NCBI RefSeq assembly: GCF_000143535.2
Contig: NC_037325.1
Coordinates: 1,736,001-1,800,000 of the forward strand
Reading direction: 5' to 3'
DNA from: Botrytis cinerea B05.10
Taxonomy: Eukaryota > Ascomycota > Leotiomycetes > Helotiales > Sclerotiniaceae
DNA: 64,000 bases
The position numbers and the translations under genes are program-made. The notes below the pieces were generated by a model, which saw only the letters and a list, made by a program, of their open reading frames with translations, had not been told where the DNA came from and searched no databases. Positions 11,840 to 24,693 of the stretch are shown piece after piece; positions within the stretch are counted from its first letter, which is position 1; each line of letters opens with the position of its first letter.

Positions 11840-14800
11840 ATTCCAGATGGATGAATTAGTGAGAGGCTTATAATGAATTATATTACGAATACTTTACTTT
11901 TGAGTATTCACCCCTGCGAGTTGAAAAACCAAGACATCAGTCTTTTACGAGCCAATTCTGTACATGAGCATAATTTGACAATTATGAAGAATGTAGCTAC
12001 TTAGACGCGTCTCATCTTTTCTGCTGCTGTTTAGTTTTTACAATCTTTATTTGCTCGACTGGTTTTTTGGGGGCGGGGAGCGGGGAGGGATTATACTTAT
12101 TGTCGTTGCTAGTGCAGCTCCATCGATAATATAATTGTGATCTGATGGTTCTTCGCGGCTTTAAGTAGTTATCTTCCCATGCACATTGTACACTTTAAGA
12201 TTATTCGGGGCTTCAACTTGCATTGTTAAAGTGATATTCATTACGATATGAGCGCAAGAGCTGCTTTGGTTTGTTGGTAGATTTGTGCCTTTGTGAGGGC
12301 GATGGGAGGCTATATACTCGTTTGCTGAGTCTGTATTGCAGGAAACTGTTATAGATAGGGGGTCCATGTCTGGAGGGATTTCTCGAGCGTGATGGGTGGA
12401 TGATTTGATAGGAGAAGAGTTCGTAGCGACTTTATCTTCGGTTAGACATAACGAGATGAGATTGACGAGCAGCGACTGTTTTCGTCACCTATCATCTAGA
12501 GATCTCGCTCATACTCTGAAGGTTCAAAAAGCGGGTGTGTGATTCCTACTATATATAGTCTTGCAACACAATAGTACAAATGCGAAAAGAAAATGCTAGG
12601 TTTGAATATTGAGCGGTGGGTTTAGGAGCAAATTTTTGATGAGCTAGTGCTGGTAAGCTTCTTTGATAAGTAAGGGTTTAAATATTTACAGAGATCATTG
12701 TTGTATTTTACTCTCGCTGTGTGGGTATCAATATCTCCAATACCAGGACTTATGCAGTCAAAACCAGATTGATTATCATGGACATGTTGTATAATTTACT
12801 CTTCTCGCAGCATCCTTAGATTACTCGGGTGAATTTCCAGGATCAATTATGCGAGCTTGTGAAGTACCTCCTTTTAGCATCGCAGGAACATCTTGAGCTT
12901 CTCCTGGTAGGGAATATAAAATCAAGAAGAAAAATGGGTATGCGAATTTCTGTTTTTTATATTCCGTTTGTGCCCCAGCACGCATTCGATCGAGAGTGTT
13001 GCGAATATAAATCAGAAGTAGGCAGATGAATGTTAATCAAAAAGTGAAATTTCGAAAGGAATTTGAGATGGTTTCATGTTCATATTCTCTCTCTACTGCA
13101 CAACTATACTTCACTCGCTTACGAATACTCACGAACTTTCCAAGATCTTTTTCTGTTACTATTCAGAAAGTTATGGGATAGCTATGAACAGTTCTTTAAC
13201 CCTGTTGTGAGTCAGGAGTTTTTTTTAAATTTTTACGTTCCTTGAAAGCAAAAGCCAGTGTATGTTAACACTAGAGGCTTATTAGTTTATGGTAGTAAAA
13301 GACTTATTTGATAGAACTTGTGTTTTGCCTGCCGAGATATAGTGGCTGGTTGCATCTTCGGATTGCAGATAAACGATTATGATGAGAGCAACAGTAGGCA
13401 CAAAATTTGTTCCTATGACAATATCTGCGCCATGATTGGAACTTCTTCTTTACTTGCCGATGGTATGATCTGAATATGATTCGCATATTTGGATTGCAGA
13501 CATGTGATTGGAAGAAGACAATCACCAAATATTGAGCATTGATGCTTTGTTACTTACATAGTCTAGGTCGTCAGTACACTCTGTTTCTTATTTGGTGAAG
13601 GATGTATGTTGCATGAGATTTGCATATCTGCATCTTCGAGATGCGAATTTGTCGTTGCAATAAGATTAATAATGATCATGCTAATGAGTAATCCTTTATA
13701 CCAATAGCTCGGTTCGACACTGTTTGTGACGGGGGTTATACTAAGCTTCTTGTTTGTAATGTTTGGATTGTTCCCGTATGTTGGCCAATAAAATAGTGGC
13801 ATTTGCGAATCCGGAGCAAGGGAGAATACAACTAACTCCCTTGCTATTCTTCATATGAATGGAATGCTCTTCAAAATGCCGTTAGGTGAAATTGTAAGAA
13901 ACTGGAGCTATGTTATATTACGCTATGCTTGTCGTTTACCTTGTTTTCCACCGGGTTTGGGGCGCTAACAACAATTTATCAAGTCGATGACGACAAAAGT
14001 CTGAAGATCGTGAATTGAGTTTCTGCCTTGCATTCACCAATGTCAGATGCCTAGTCTGTGCCGCAGAAAAAGTTCACTTGAAGCATATCCCTTATGGTGA
14101 GCGATCAGATGGTAAAGGCTTTGCAAGTATGGCACTATACGGTATGAAGAATAAAAAACGGCAATAAGCCTGAGCCTCACTCCGACAGGCACACACATGC
14201 CATGATGTAAGTGGGGTGGTAGGGCATATAAACTGTTCTAGGACTCGACAATGGAAAGTGGTCAAAGATGAAGGAGGCGCAGACGCAGATAGGAGGACGA
14301 GAACCGCGCTCGAGACGAGCAAGCCATTTTGTGACCCACATTGACATACACCATCTCAGATGCTAGGTACTCGTATCCACATTAAACCGCTTCAGGTTCG
14401 ATGGAACGCTACGATCAAAGGATTCCCCGCCAATAAACCACGTTTCTTGGCTTATAAGCTTCTTCTAGTTCTTGCCCGGAAATAGGACGTGGAAGATGCC
14501 AGATCGAGACACAGAGACAAGAGGCAGCGACAGACATCTTTGAATTCTCAAGTGACATGGTTGGGGCCAGAAAGTAAACAATCTCGGTGCTGAAAATACA
14601 AAAGTGGCATAGTCCCGGAAAAGGGGTCGAGTCATCTCACCGGCGTCCTGTATCTTGACGAAATTCAAATCACATGATTGTGCTTACGAAAATAGATTAA
14701 CCCTTGCCGGACATCGTTGCCACCTCACTTCTCATTCATTAAAGCACGAACGACAGCGAGAAATGGGAGGGCAAGAATAAACGTGCCAATCTTACCGATA

Positions 14801-16327
14801 TTCATATCTGGGTGCTGACTGTGTGGAAACAGTATTTTTATCGGGAATCTTCTGGGCGGGTAGGGCTATGTTCCACTGCCAAACGGAGACATGATTGAAA
14901 ATGGGTAGCATCTTCCGTTATCTAACTGCAAGCATGGACTTTTTCTCTAACAATTCTACGAAGTATGAGATGAGACTCATATTTTGAGGCAGAGCAAGCT
15001 TAAATTCACGTAAGCTGACTCTCCACTTTCATGACTACAAGGTATCATTGTGACTTGTTCGGACACAGAACGGCTAACGGTACAGAGTAAATGGTTGACA
15101 GGATGGTTCCTAGGAGTTGATATCAATCAGGATCAGATTTCCTTCACGATTGATTCTACCCGTCATATCTCGTATTTCGCTCAAGAGGCCTGGGTACATG
15201 GGATGAAAGATGTGCCGCGATTGATGTGTACCAGCGGCTTCCAGTCACTCCGATTTGCACAGCTAAAACGTTTCAAGAAGGGCCAAATTTCCTAATGTGG
15301 TGACAATGAGGTTTATCACATCGTTAGCTGCATGCTGTGAGCCACATCGTTCTTCCCGAGATCTGATGGTGGGATGCTATCGTCAATTATTGGCACCTTT
15401 TCATCCATCTTGTCTAATATGGGAAAGCATGAAGAAAATAAGGAAGTAGAGAGGAGAGCGATTTCGTAAGGATTCTCGAATATATTTCCCCAATTGTTGT
15501 CACAGCACCTTCGAAAGCCACGGCAGAATTGAGGGCTGATTGTCTCGCACACTACTTCTTCTTCGTCAACCAATCTCACACCCCCAATAACCACACAGCA
15601 GGTCGTCTTACTGATTTGGGTTTTTTCGATGCTTACGTCCGCGGCTGATTGAAAAATGATTTCACATATAAATAATTTTATCATCAATCGAATGAAGTGA
15701 CCAGCCCCCACACTTCAGCCGATCAACCAAAATAGGTCTGGTCTGTCTAGTCTACATTTCTTGGTATCGGGTCATTAAATTGACTGGAATATGAAAAGAT
15801 TCACAGTACACTTTCATATCTTACGTTTTGATTGGTCAATTTCCGAGTACTTCTTCGTTGGTAGCCTGATGAATGCTTGTCGTTATGTACGCCCGTGGAA
15901 AAGAGGTACAATATTCGGCTCAGACGAGACAAGGGACCTGGTGGCCGGAATCATATCTCAATTCCACATTCCTTTCAGCTTGAGGTTACTCAGCCTTGGA
16001 AAACCTCTAATGGACTAACGAAGCTGTTTCTTCATATTGCTTACACCCTTTCCTTAAATACTACTTATTCTACAAAGACTATTGTTCTCCCTTGTTTCAA
16101 AAACTTATTTTTTAATTTCTCTTTACTAAGTTTGCTCTTATATATATCTTCCAAAGTTAGCATTATCCGTTGAAGATTCTAGTCGATCCTTAGAAACCCC
16201 TGCTGCGCGAGTCTACCAACACGAGGATCTCCAAATTCGGTACCACTCTTGATCTATCAATTCTTCGATTGAGGTTCCAAGTGTGTCAGATTCCCACTGG
16301 TGTACCGAGGCTGGTACAAATCTTATC
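11840..16327. other. 4.5-kb region without a convincing gene
   Basis: This stretch follows COG1 and precedes the flavoenzyme. Base composition is not extreme, and no transposase, reverse transcriptase or terminal repeat was recognised. Only short open frames occur. The most coding-like are on the minus strand at 13304-13528 and 13563-13802 (each can encode a short hydrophobic segment) and 15316-15711 (up to 131 codons from a non-ATG start). The last kilobase is presumably the promoter and leader of the downstream oxidoreductase. Function of the remainder is unknown. Confidence 0.5.
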
Positions 16328-19300
16328 ATGGCGACATCTGAACCCTTAGAGTTTCCCAATATGCCTAACGGTAAACAGCGGCGCAATGGGATTAACGCCA
16401 ATGGGAAAGGACACAAACTAAATGGTGTTAATGGCACTACTTCAAGTAACGGTCAGAATGGACATTATCATGGAGAGAGTGGACTAGGTGAATCTCTTGA
16501 TGACCTCAAAAATATCGATGGCCACACACAATCAAATGGACATTGTTCAAGTGATGACGAACATCGACATCTTGATAAATCACATCGAATTGAATCTTTT
16601 GGTGCTCGTACAACAGCATCAGGGGGCCAAGCGAGACAACATTCTAAGATCCGGACATATACCGATGATCCCGACAGCAGAGACTTTCCTCGGATATCAA
16701 AACCTGTAGAGCTTCTGAGAAATTCTTATGATGTAGTAGTGATTGGGTCTGGTTATGGTGGATCAGTTGCTGCTAGCCGTATGGCAAGAGCTGGACAGTC
16801 AGTGTGTCTCTTGGAAAGAGGGAAGGAAAAATGGCCGGGAGAGTACCCTAGTGGCACCAAAGACACGATAGAGGAACTTCATGTATCGGGAAATTTTGCT
16901 CCGGGAATTTTACCCGGTATGATGGTGGAAGAGGGAGATCCTACGGGTCTTTATCATCTCATATTTGGAAAAGGTCAGAATGCCTTCGTAGCAAATGGTT
17001 TGGGGGGAACAAGCCTTTTGAACGCCAATATATTCCTCGAAGCCGACAAAGATACTCTGGCTATGGATTGTTGGCCGAAGGAATTGCGAGAGGAAAAAGC
17101 ACTAAAAGAATACTACAACCGAGCTGCTTCTGTTTTACAGCCTCAAAGTTATCCAGAAGACTGGCCTGCGCTTCCCAAGTTGACATTGCTGGAGAAGCAG
17201 GCTAGAATTCTCGGTATGCATGAGAAATTTTATCGCCCACCACAAACTACTCGATTCCTTGGAGGACCAAATAGTACTGGAGTTGAGATGTACCCATCCG
17301 CTTTGACGGGTATGGATTCCACCGGTGTTAATGATGGAAGCAAAAGTAGTACTTTGGTCAATTATCTCTCGGATGCATGGAATTGGGGAGCAGAAATGTT
17401 CTGTGAATGCGAAGTAAGATATGTTAAAAAACACCCAGATCCTAAACAAGAAGGTTATCTCGTATGCTTTGCATGGCATGGAAGCAATCGTGGATCTTTC
17501 AAGACCAATATTTACGAAGATCTCCTGTGGGTACATGCAAAGAAGTGTGTTTTTCTTGGAGCCGGATCGATTGGCTCAACAGAAATTCTTCTTCGAAGTA
17601 GAAGCTTGGGAATGAATATGAGCGACAGACTAGGCAAATCCATGAGTGGCAATGGTGATATGTTAGCTTTTGGCTATAACACCGATGAGGAAGTTAACGC
17701 GATTGGTCGTGCATCCCCCGCGGTAGATAAGCCTGTTGGCCCTACTATTACAGGCATCATCGACAACCGAGAGGGTCATGCAAATGTTTTGGATGGATAT
17801 GTTATTGAAGAGGGTGCGATTCCAAAAGCACTTGCTCCACTTTTTCAATTCATGCTTGAGAAGCTTCCAGGCTCTGAAGCACCAGCAGATTTGACCACTC
17901 TCGAGAAATTGAGGCACACACTGTCATCTGCAGGTAGTCGTTTCTTGGGTCCATACTACAAAAAGGGTAGTATTGAGAGAACACAAACATATCTTGTTAT
18001 GAGCCACGATACCAATCAAGCCATCCTTACTCTCAAAGATGATAAACCATCTCTTGAATTTCTTGGTGTGGGTCGAAGTGACCATGTCAGAAAAATCAAC
18101 AACGTCCTCAAAGAAGCTACAGAAGCTGTCGGTGGAACATTCGTTAATAATCCATTTTACGCAGCACTAGGCCAGCAAGAAATCACCGTTCATCCTATCG
18201 GAGGGGCTTGCATGAGTTCGGATAACACTGCACAATATGGGGTTACCAATCATTTTGGTGAAATTCTCACTGGTAATGGCAGTGAGACATATCCTGGTCT
18301 TATTGTTTCCGATGCTGCTGTCATTCCCTGCGCACTAGGCGTCAATCCGTTCGCAACAATTACTGCGCTGGCTGAACGTTCAGTTGCTCATGCTGCGAAG
18401 AACTTCAATCTTACTATTGATTATGATACTAGCAATGGTTTGTTGGATTTGTTCGGCGAGCCGAAGCATGCTCCCATGCAATTGCAAAGTTATAGCACCC
18501 AAAACTTTGAAGTGGAAGCAGCTACTAAGATCATTGATGAATCTGAAGCCTCCAAGACGAGTGGGTTTGGTTTCACTGAGGTGATGGAAGGATTCGTTCA
18601 TATTGGAAAGAATCTGAAGGGTGATCATCGGGAGGATTATGAAATTGCTGCCAAGACTGCTAGGGGACTTTGTGAGGCTTCAAGGTTTTTTTTGAGTGTC
18701 AAAACTTTTGATACACGCAAAAGTATGTACTTCTCCCTAGCATAATATCATATTATTACTAACATCGTATCAATAGTTGTTCATCGAGCGGATCATTCGG
18801 CTATGTTAACTGGCACATTCGTTTGTGCTTCATTGCCCGGGAGTCCTTTTATGGTTCAACGTGGAGACTTCCAACTCTTCAACGTCGATCATCAAGCTCC
18901 TGGTACTCGAAATCTAACATATGATTTCGATATGACCTCTACTGATGGAAAACAATTACACTTCCATGGATTTAAAATCGTTGATTCATCAGTTGCTCTT
19001 GGGCCATTGAAATTCTGGACCGCTGCATCAACATTATACGTCACCATCACGGAGAAAGATGCCGACAAAACTGTACTAGGAAGAGGAATGATGCATATCC
19101 AACCCAAAGATTTCCTATCGCAAATCTTCACACTCCAGTCATTTGGTCGTAACTTCTGGTCTAGACTTCAGTCCACCACAAGCTTTATGACTTTCTTCGC
19201 AAGACAATCAGCCAATCTCTTCTTCGCTCCATTTACATATCTTCAATACCCATCCGTCACCTACACCGGCTACATAAACGACACTCCCCCCGATGATACC

Positions 19301-20510
19301 ATTCAAATCGTCGCCTCCGACAACGTGAAGACCCTCCTCCACGTCTGGGAACCCCGAAACCCCAACATCGAAACCAAAAATCTCTTCTTCATCCCCGGCG
19401 CCTCAGTCGATCATCAAATCTTCGCTCTCCCCACCATTGAAGTAAATGCCATCAACTACTTTACCCGCGCCGGATACCGCTGCTTCGTCGTCGTCCATCG
19501 CATCTGTCAACTCATAGTTGCAGAAAATAACTGGACCACCTTCGACGCGCGTCTCGATATCAAAGCCTCGCTTCAATGGATCCGCAAAGAATATGGCCAT
19601 GATCCCATCTACACAATCGCTCATTGTATGGGCTCTGTCGCCTTTTCTTCGGGACTTCTAGATGGTACTATTCCCGCAAACTGGATTCTAGGAGTCACCT
19701 GTTCGCAGGTCTTTATGAATCCGATTTGGGCAACCTTGAATCTAGCAAAGGCGCTCGCGGGCCCCATTCCCTTTGACAAGTTGTATAAATTCTTTGGAGG
19801 CAATTGGTTCAGCTGTAGCAGCACGAAGGAAGATTCGTATTTCCAACAAGCGGTCAATCAGCTGTTGAGATTCTATCCCGATAAGAGATGTGAGATTTGT
19901 AATAATGTTTCGTGTCATCGCTGCTCGTTGATTTTCGGTCGGTATGTGTTTCCCCAGTCCTTTACTCTTACTCTTTCCCTTCATTAATATTGATGTTGAT
20001 ATTGCTCCTGAAATTGAGATGAAGAAACAATGCTAATCAAAATCGATTTTTAGTCTCTGGAACCACAACAACCTCAACGAAGCCACCCACCGTCAAATCA
20101 ACCGATTTTTCTCCGGCGTCAACATGACCTGTCTCCACCTCCTCATGAGAATGGGCACAATCGGGCACGTCACCGGCAACGCGCCACTCTTCCACCCGCT
20201 CACCTCATCCAAGAACATCCGCCGTCTTAAAGACATTCCATTTTTCCTCTTCTCCGGCTCAGACAACAAAGTCCTGAATCCAGAGAGCACGACGAAGACG
20301 CTGGAGATTCTGAGAGAGGAAAATGGCGGTGGTTCCGAGTTTGAAATGTATGAACGTACCGAGATTAGAGGGTATGGACATTTGGATTGTTGGATGGGTA
20401 GGGAGGCCTACAAGGATGTGTATCCTGAGGTGAGGGAGCGTGTGGATCGGGTGTGTAGGGGAAGGGAGTATAGGTTTGAGGGGAGCGTGGAGGGGAAGAA
20501 GGGGATTTAG
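16328..20510 (+). CDS. Cholesterol-oxidase-like GMC flavoenzyme fused to alpha/beta hydrolase
   Basis: Exons 16328..18722, 18777..19941 and 20054..20510 give 1338 aa. The first 130 residues are low complexity (N/G/H-rich). A Rossmann FAD motif VVIGSGYGGSVAASR sits at about 138-152. GMC_oxred_C hallmarks follow: HPIGGACMSSD (His622) and GVNPFATITALAERSV (Asn673), the arrangement of bacterial cholesterol oxidases. After about residue 800 comes a second, secretory-lipase-like domain. Its nucleophile elbow reads AHCMGS, with Cys1082 in place of the usual Ser, plus Asp1257 (GSDNKVL) and His1296 (GYGHLDCW) as likely triad partners. Such fusions occur in filamentous fungi; the substrate is unknown, with sterols or other hydrophobic alcohols possible. 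No signal peptide is seen. The upstream in-frame GTG at 16283 was not used because the first ATG has a good context (TATCATGG). Confidence 0.85.
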
Positions 20511-20784
20511 GGGGTTATGGTTTAGGAACTGGGAAATGGAAATGGGAAATGGAAATGGAAATCAGGAATTAGGAACCAGGGACTTGGGAAAATGCCTTCT
20601 CAAATTAGAGTATGTGCTGTCTGCCTGCCTGTCTGTTTTTTTGTATGTTTGTATGTAGTATTAGGAATCAGGAGTCGGATCTGGGATGGGACGGGATAGG
20701 ATATTTATGGTATGATATGATACGACATGTTATGATAAATCAAGATGAGGAGTTTAGGCAATGTATTCTTTTACCCTTCTAAGA

Positions 20785-20801
20785 GGGGGGGGGGGGGGGG
20801 G
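20785..20801. repeat. Poly-G tract, 17 bases
   Basis: Seventeen consecutive G residues lie on the + strand between two convergent genes. Homopolymers of this length are prone to slippage, so the exact count may vary between isolates or be a sequencing uncertainty. Confidence 0.85.
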
Positions 20802-21030
20802 TAAAGATCAGATAAGATATAATAGGAATTTGATAGATTTCTTCCTTCCTTCTTCTTTCCATTCATTCTCCCTTTCTTCAATTCATTCCCTCTCCCTTTC
20901 ATTCATTCTTCTAAACCAGCACAAGATCAATATCTCGTCAATTTATCTAATCTACTATGCAGCAAATTTAGTTTTAGTTCTAGTTCTAGTCTCAGTCAGT
21001 CAGTTAGTTCGGTATGGAATCTTGATATCG

Positions 21031-21033
<3 letters not shown>

Positions 21034-21061
<28 letters not shown>

Positions 21062-21064
21062 AAG
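21034..21064. repeat. GATA tetranucleotide microsatellite
   Basis: An array of GATA/GATAAATA units of about 30 bp lies in the convergent spacer. It is a candidate polymorphic marker. No functional role is inferred. Confidence 0.8.
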
Positions 21065-21977
21065 AAAATTCTCAACTTCATTGACGATTAATCCATCTTT
21101 ACAGCTTCTCAGCTGCCAATTTGTGATTTCTCCGAATGTTGTGTGATGTACTAACACTCACATCATCTTGAATATTCTAAATCTAAATCCAAAATCTGTT
21201 ATCTATTTCTAATGTCTACATATTCAACCCCTAGCCAACCAAATGTATTGCAAAATCCCCGAAACCAAAAATCAAAAACCAAGAGCAGCCGAACGAAGAA
21301 TATATGAATGAAATAAAGGAAGGAAAGCTCATGGAACCTTATTCATCAGTTCAAACTGCTTGGACTACTGAATACTCTAATCTTGTCCATTTCTGTTAAA
21401 GCCGCATGCAAATTTCAAGGTTTAAAATTCAACTTCATTTCATGTATTGCTATCGATCCCGTGATCATTCCTATTCCATTCCCCGTTTCATGGACTCATT
21501 GATTCTATGGCTCCGATCCGACATGAACCCATTCAATTCATTTCCTATCCCCTCAATCCCATCCCGTGGATCCAATATCTATTTTTGATTATTTCATTAT
21601 TTCATTCCTGTCACCCTTAAACACCCTTTCACCTTTCAGCCTCTCCTTAGACCTCTTCTCTATCCCACCTCCATCTTTCCATAACCACCAATCTCGAAAC
21701 ACTCCCGAAGAAGAATATGGAATAAAGTGAAGTCAGGAAAAGAAAAGCCTCCAAATCCCTCATCGAAAAATCGAAAGGACTTCTCACAATCTATCTAAGC
21801 AAGACGCCAACGATCAGTCAAGGAACAAAGGGAACTTTTTTCTGCTATGCGCTTGGTTTCCATCACATTCAACTTTGTTTTTTTCAAGTGCTCGATGTAA
21901 GTATGAAAAGAGAAAGAAGAAGGAATCTGAAAAGAAGGAAGGAGGAAGAAGAGAGGTAAGAGATCAAAATAGGGAAA

Positions 21978-23343
21978 CTACTTTTGTTGAGGAGGAGCAT
22001 TAGCAAAGGTAACACCCTTCGAAATGTTACCCTTAAGACCATCGACGCAAGCGGCCAAAAGTTTCTTTTCGGCATCGTTGATGTTGGAGAGAGGGTTTTG
22101 AGCTTTGCTGGCACCGTTTGTCTATTTGATAGTTAGCTTTGTTAACCTTGATTTAACAAGAAGTGAAGTGAAACTTACGCCAAGTTCAACAGGGACAGAG
22201 AAGAAATCGAGGCCAGTCTCCTTGGCGATAGCCTCACCGCCTGGGACACCTGGAAGGTAGACGAAAGTTGGCTCGACAATACCCTTCTCACCGTTCAAGG
22301 CCTTGAGAACCTTCTCGGCGAAACTATTATCTGGTCAATAAAACCTTCAAAGATTTGAGTTTTAAAACATACCGGAAACCAGCATAGGCCATAGAAAGAG
22401 TTGCTGATCCAGCACCATCCTTGGCCTTGACAACTTCATCACCACCAAATTGAACTCTGTTAACCAAAGCATCCAATTTATCAGCTGGGATGTTAACACT
22501 TGGCTTGGCTTGGCTGAAAAGTGGAACAATGGTCTCTCCAGAGTGACCACCGATAACTGGGATAGTCAATTCTTGTGGGTTTGCTGTTCCGACAATTTCA
22601 GCGACGAAAGTCTCGGCTCTAACAACATCAAGGGTAGTGACACCGAAAAGACGTTGAGCATCAAAGACTCCCTTAGCTTTGAGAACCTCGGCGGCAATTG
22701 GGACAGTGGAGTTAACTGGGTTGGAGATGATAAGGATATAGGCTTTTGGGGCAACCTCGGCGATGATCTCAATGAGACCCTTGACGATGCCGGCGTTGAT
22801 GTTGAAGAGATCATCACGGGTCATTCCTGGCTTACGGGGAATTCCAGCTGGGATGACGATGATATCAGCGTTCTTGAATGCCAACTTGGCACCATCATCT
22901 TTTGGCAAATATCCGGTGATTTTCTGTGTAGATAGCACAGATTAGCTCCTGCAATGTCTCTTCCTTCCCGAACCGTCTAGGACTCATCCTGTGTCTTTAG
23001 ATTGTATACGTACAGCTGGGCTCGAGATGTGCGAAAGATCGGCGGCAACACCAGGAGTGTTGACAACATCGTAGAGGGCCAACTCGGTGATGAGAGGAGA
23101 AGTCTTGAGGAGAAGCGACAATGGCTATAGGTAACACGATAACAGATTAGCAACCGATTCAATGAATCCACGACTTGTCGATTGAGAAGCAGAAGATCAC
23201 GGTCAAGATCAAGATCAACACCAAGTAAACAAGACTCACCTGTCCGATTCCTCCGGAAGCACCAGCGACGACTATTCCTCAAATCAGCATCTCTGCCATC
23301 TCAATTTCGCATAATGAAGAGACCTACCAGCTTTGAAACCCAT
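21978..23343 (-). CDS. NAD-dependent malate dehydrogenase, probably cytosolic
   Basis: Exons complement(21978..22121, 22179..22323, 22373..22923, 23014..23124, 23240..23271, 23328..23343) give 332 aa. The enzyme interconverts malate and oxaloacetate with NAD. The N-terminus after MGFKAG is directly the nucleotide-binding fold ([18 protein letters not shown]), with no mitochondrial presequence. The acid at the end of beta-2 (LALYDV) predicts NAD preference. Substrate arginines lie in [15 protein letters not shown], and the catalytic His is in [12 protein letters not shown]. The C-terminus ...NAPPQQK is not a PTS1 signal, so the cytosol is most likely; dual targeting by alternative starts was not excluded. 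The first exon is only 16 nt and the second 32 nt, easy to miss, yet all junctions are canonical and the total is exactly 333 codons. Confidence 0.92.
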
Positions 23344-24693
23344 TTTGAGATATGTGAGTGTGTGTAGAGGTGTGGTGTATGTGTGTTTTTTGGATGAAGG
23401 TATTGAGAGATGTGATGAGAGTGCGAGTGTGAGTGTGAGTGTTTTGTTGTGAGTTCTGTCAAGTCGAGAATTATTATTAGCACTTTGAATTATTATTAGT
23501 ACTTCACGCCAAACAATCAGCTCCTGCCAATACCCCGCATCGCTCGTCCAACAGATTGGACCCCTCAACAACTCCAACCCATTCAGCCATCCACCCATCC
23601 ACCCATCCACCCACCCACTCACCCAATCTTCTCTATTGAATCGTCCCTCACCCCCTTTCTCACTCTCGCTCCAGACAGAAATAGAATAGAAACAGAAACA
23701 GATACATACCTCGGGGTATTAGATTATCGTCTTTCTTTCTATTGATCTTTTGCACCAGGACAAAACAGCGAAGAGGTCAGTCTTTATTCTCGAATCTGAA
23801 GTCGGTGAAAGTGGAGAGCTCAAAAAGGGTCAGAAGCTCAAACAAAAGGGATGATCTGGTTGGTTCTGATCTGGTTGGCTGGAGGGGTAAAAAGTAGAGG
23901 GGGCATTTGCTATAGCGGGGCCATTCTTCCCATATCCCCTTCTCATTGGATGCTCTGGCGTTGCAGTAGGGAACTCGGGTCTTACCTTGTTACACCTGGG
24001 CAGTCGTGCGTTTCTTGGGACTTCTTGGTATTGGTAGAATGAGAACTGAGTGCGTGGGCAGGGTAGATGGTGAATCACACGTGTAAACTCTAAAGCGATG
24101 AGGAGATATCAATTTCAAATCGAGGAACCGTGGCTGTTTATATAAAAGAGCCATCTTCGTCGGAATCTACCCTTCACTACGTAACCTTGGGTAAGTCTGG
24201 GGAAATGCTAATCACATTGTCGACTGACCGAGGCATAATTCCCTTCGGCTCGGAAATCTACGGACGCGTCTATGAATCGTTCAACGTCTTTCAAAAGACA
24301 TGTGCACTATTAGGGGGGAAAGCTCTACGAATTGTTCCGGTCATCATATTCACATGTCCGCATCTCGCAACTGGAGCTTTGGAATGGGATGAGAACTCTT
24401 CCGTTGTGGAGTGTGATGCCGATTGCGTGAGCCTTCCTTCCGCCTGTAAACATTCAATCAATTCCACCATCTAGTCTCACAATCACTTCATAACCATCAC
24501 TTGAAAATTCATCCAGATTTCCGTAAACCATCATGATGTAACCGATTCATTGAAAACTAGTTTGTGTGTCTGTCTCAAATGTCATAAAATAGACCACTCC
24601 ACTCATTAAGAGTACCTGAGGAACAAGACTAGACCCAACCAATTGAACAATAATCAATTCCCCCAATCCCCAACCATATCAAATTGGTATCCT
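23344..24693. promoter_or_regulatory. Promoter region of malate dehydrogenase with pyrimidine-rich repeats
   Basis: These 1.35 kb lie upstream of malate dehydrogenase and downstream of the eL28 gene (both minus). They contain GAGTGT repeats (about 23421-23444) and a CCATCCAC array (about 23588-23630) close to the malate dehydrogenase start. A TATA-like TTTATATAAAAG occurs at about 24136 on the + strand. The open frame at 24130-24474 starts at GTG and has no recognisable features, so it is not called. Confidence 0.45.
23588..23630. repeat. CCATCCAC short tandem repeat
   Basis: About five copies of CCATCCAC-type units lie roughly 250 bp upstream of the malate dehydrogenase start codon. The array is pyrimidine-rich on the + strand. 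Read on the minus strand it is GGTGGATG, purine-rich toward the gene. Confidence 0.75.

Larger units (their letters stand above)
20511..21977. other. Tail-to-tail intergenic rich in simple repeats
   Basis: These 1.47 kb separate the 3' ends of the flavoenzyme (+) and malate dehydrogenase (-). They hold GGAAAT-type repeats (20531-20570), a 17-base poly-G run (20785-20801) and a GATA repeat (about 21034-21064). No gene is seen. Confidence 0.6.

Noticed and set aside
13700..14410. GGTTCGA sequences resembling tRNA B-boxes (about 13710 and 14392)
   Set aside because: No matching A-box, acceptor stem or cloverleaf could be built around either.
11840..16300. RIP-mutated transposon in the gene-free island
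   Set aside because: AT content is not extreme, TpA excess is not striking, and no transposon protein remnants or terminal repeats were seen.
16283..16327. Extension of the flavoenzyme to 16283
   Set aside because: The upstream codon is GTG, not ATG. The first ATG (16328) has a good context, and the extra 15 residues show nothing domain-like.
22450..22935. 161-aa antisense ORF within malate dehydrogenase
   Set aside because: It is a shadow of codon bias in a highly expressed gene.
24130..24474. 114-aa open frame upstream of malate dehydrogenase
   Set aside because: It starts at GTG; the first in-frame ATG leaves an ORF of under 90 codons without features. More likely promoter DNA.
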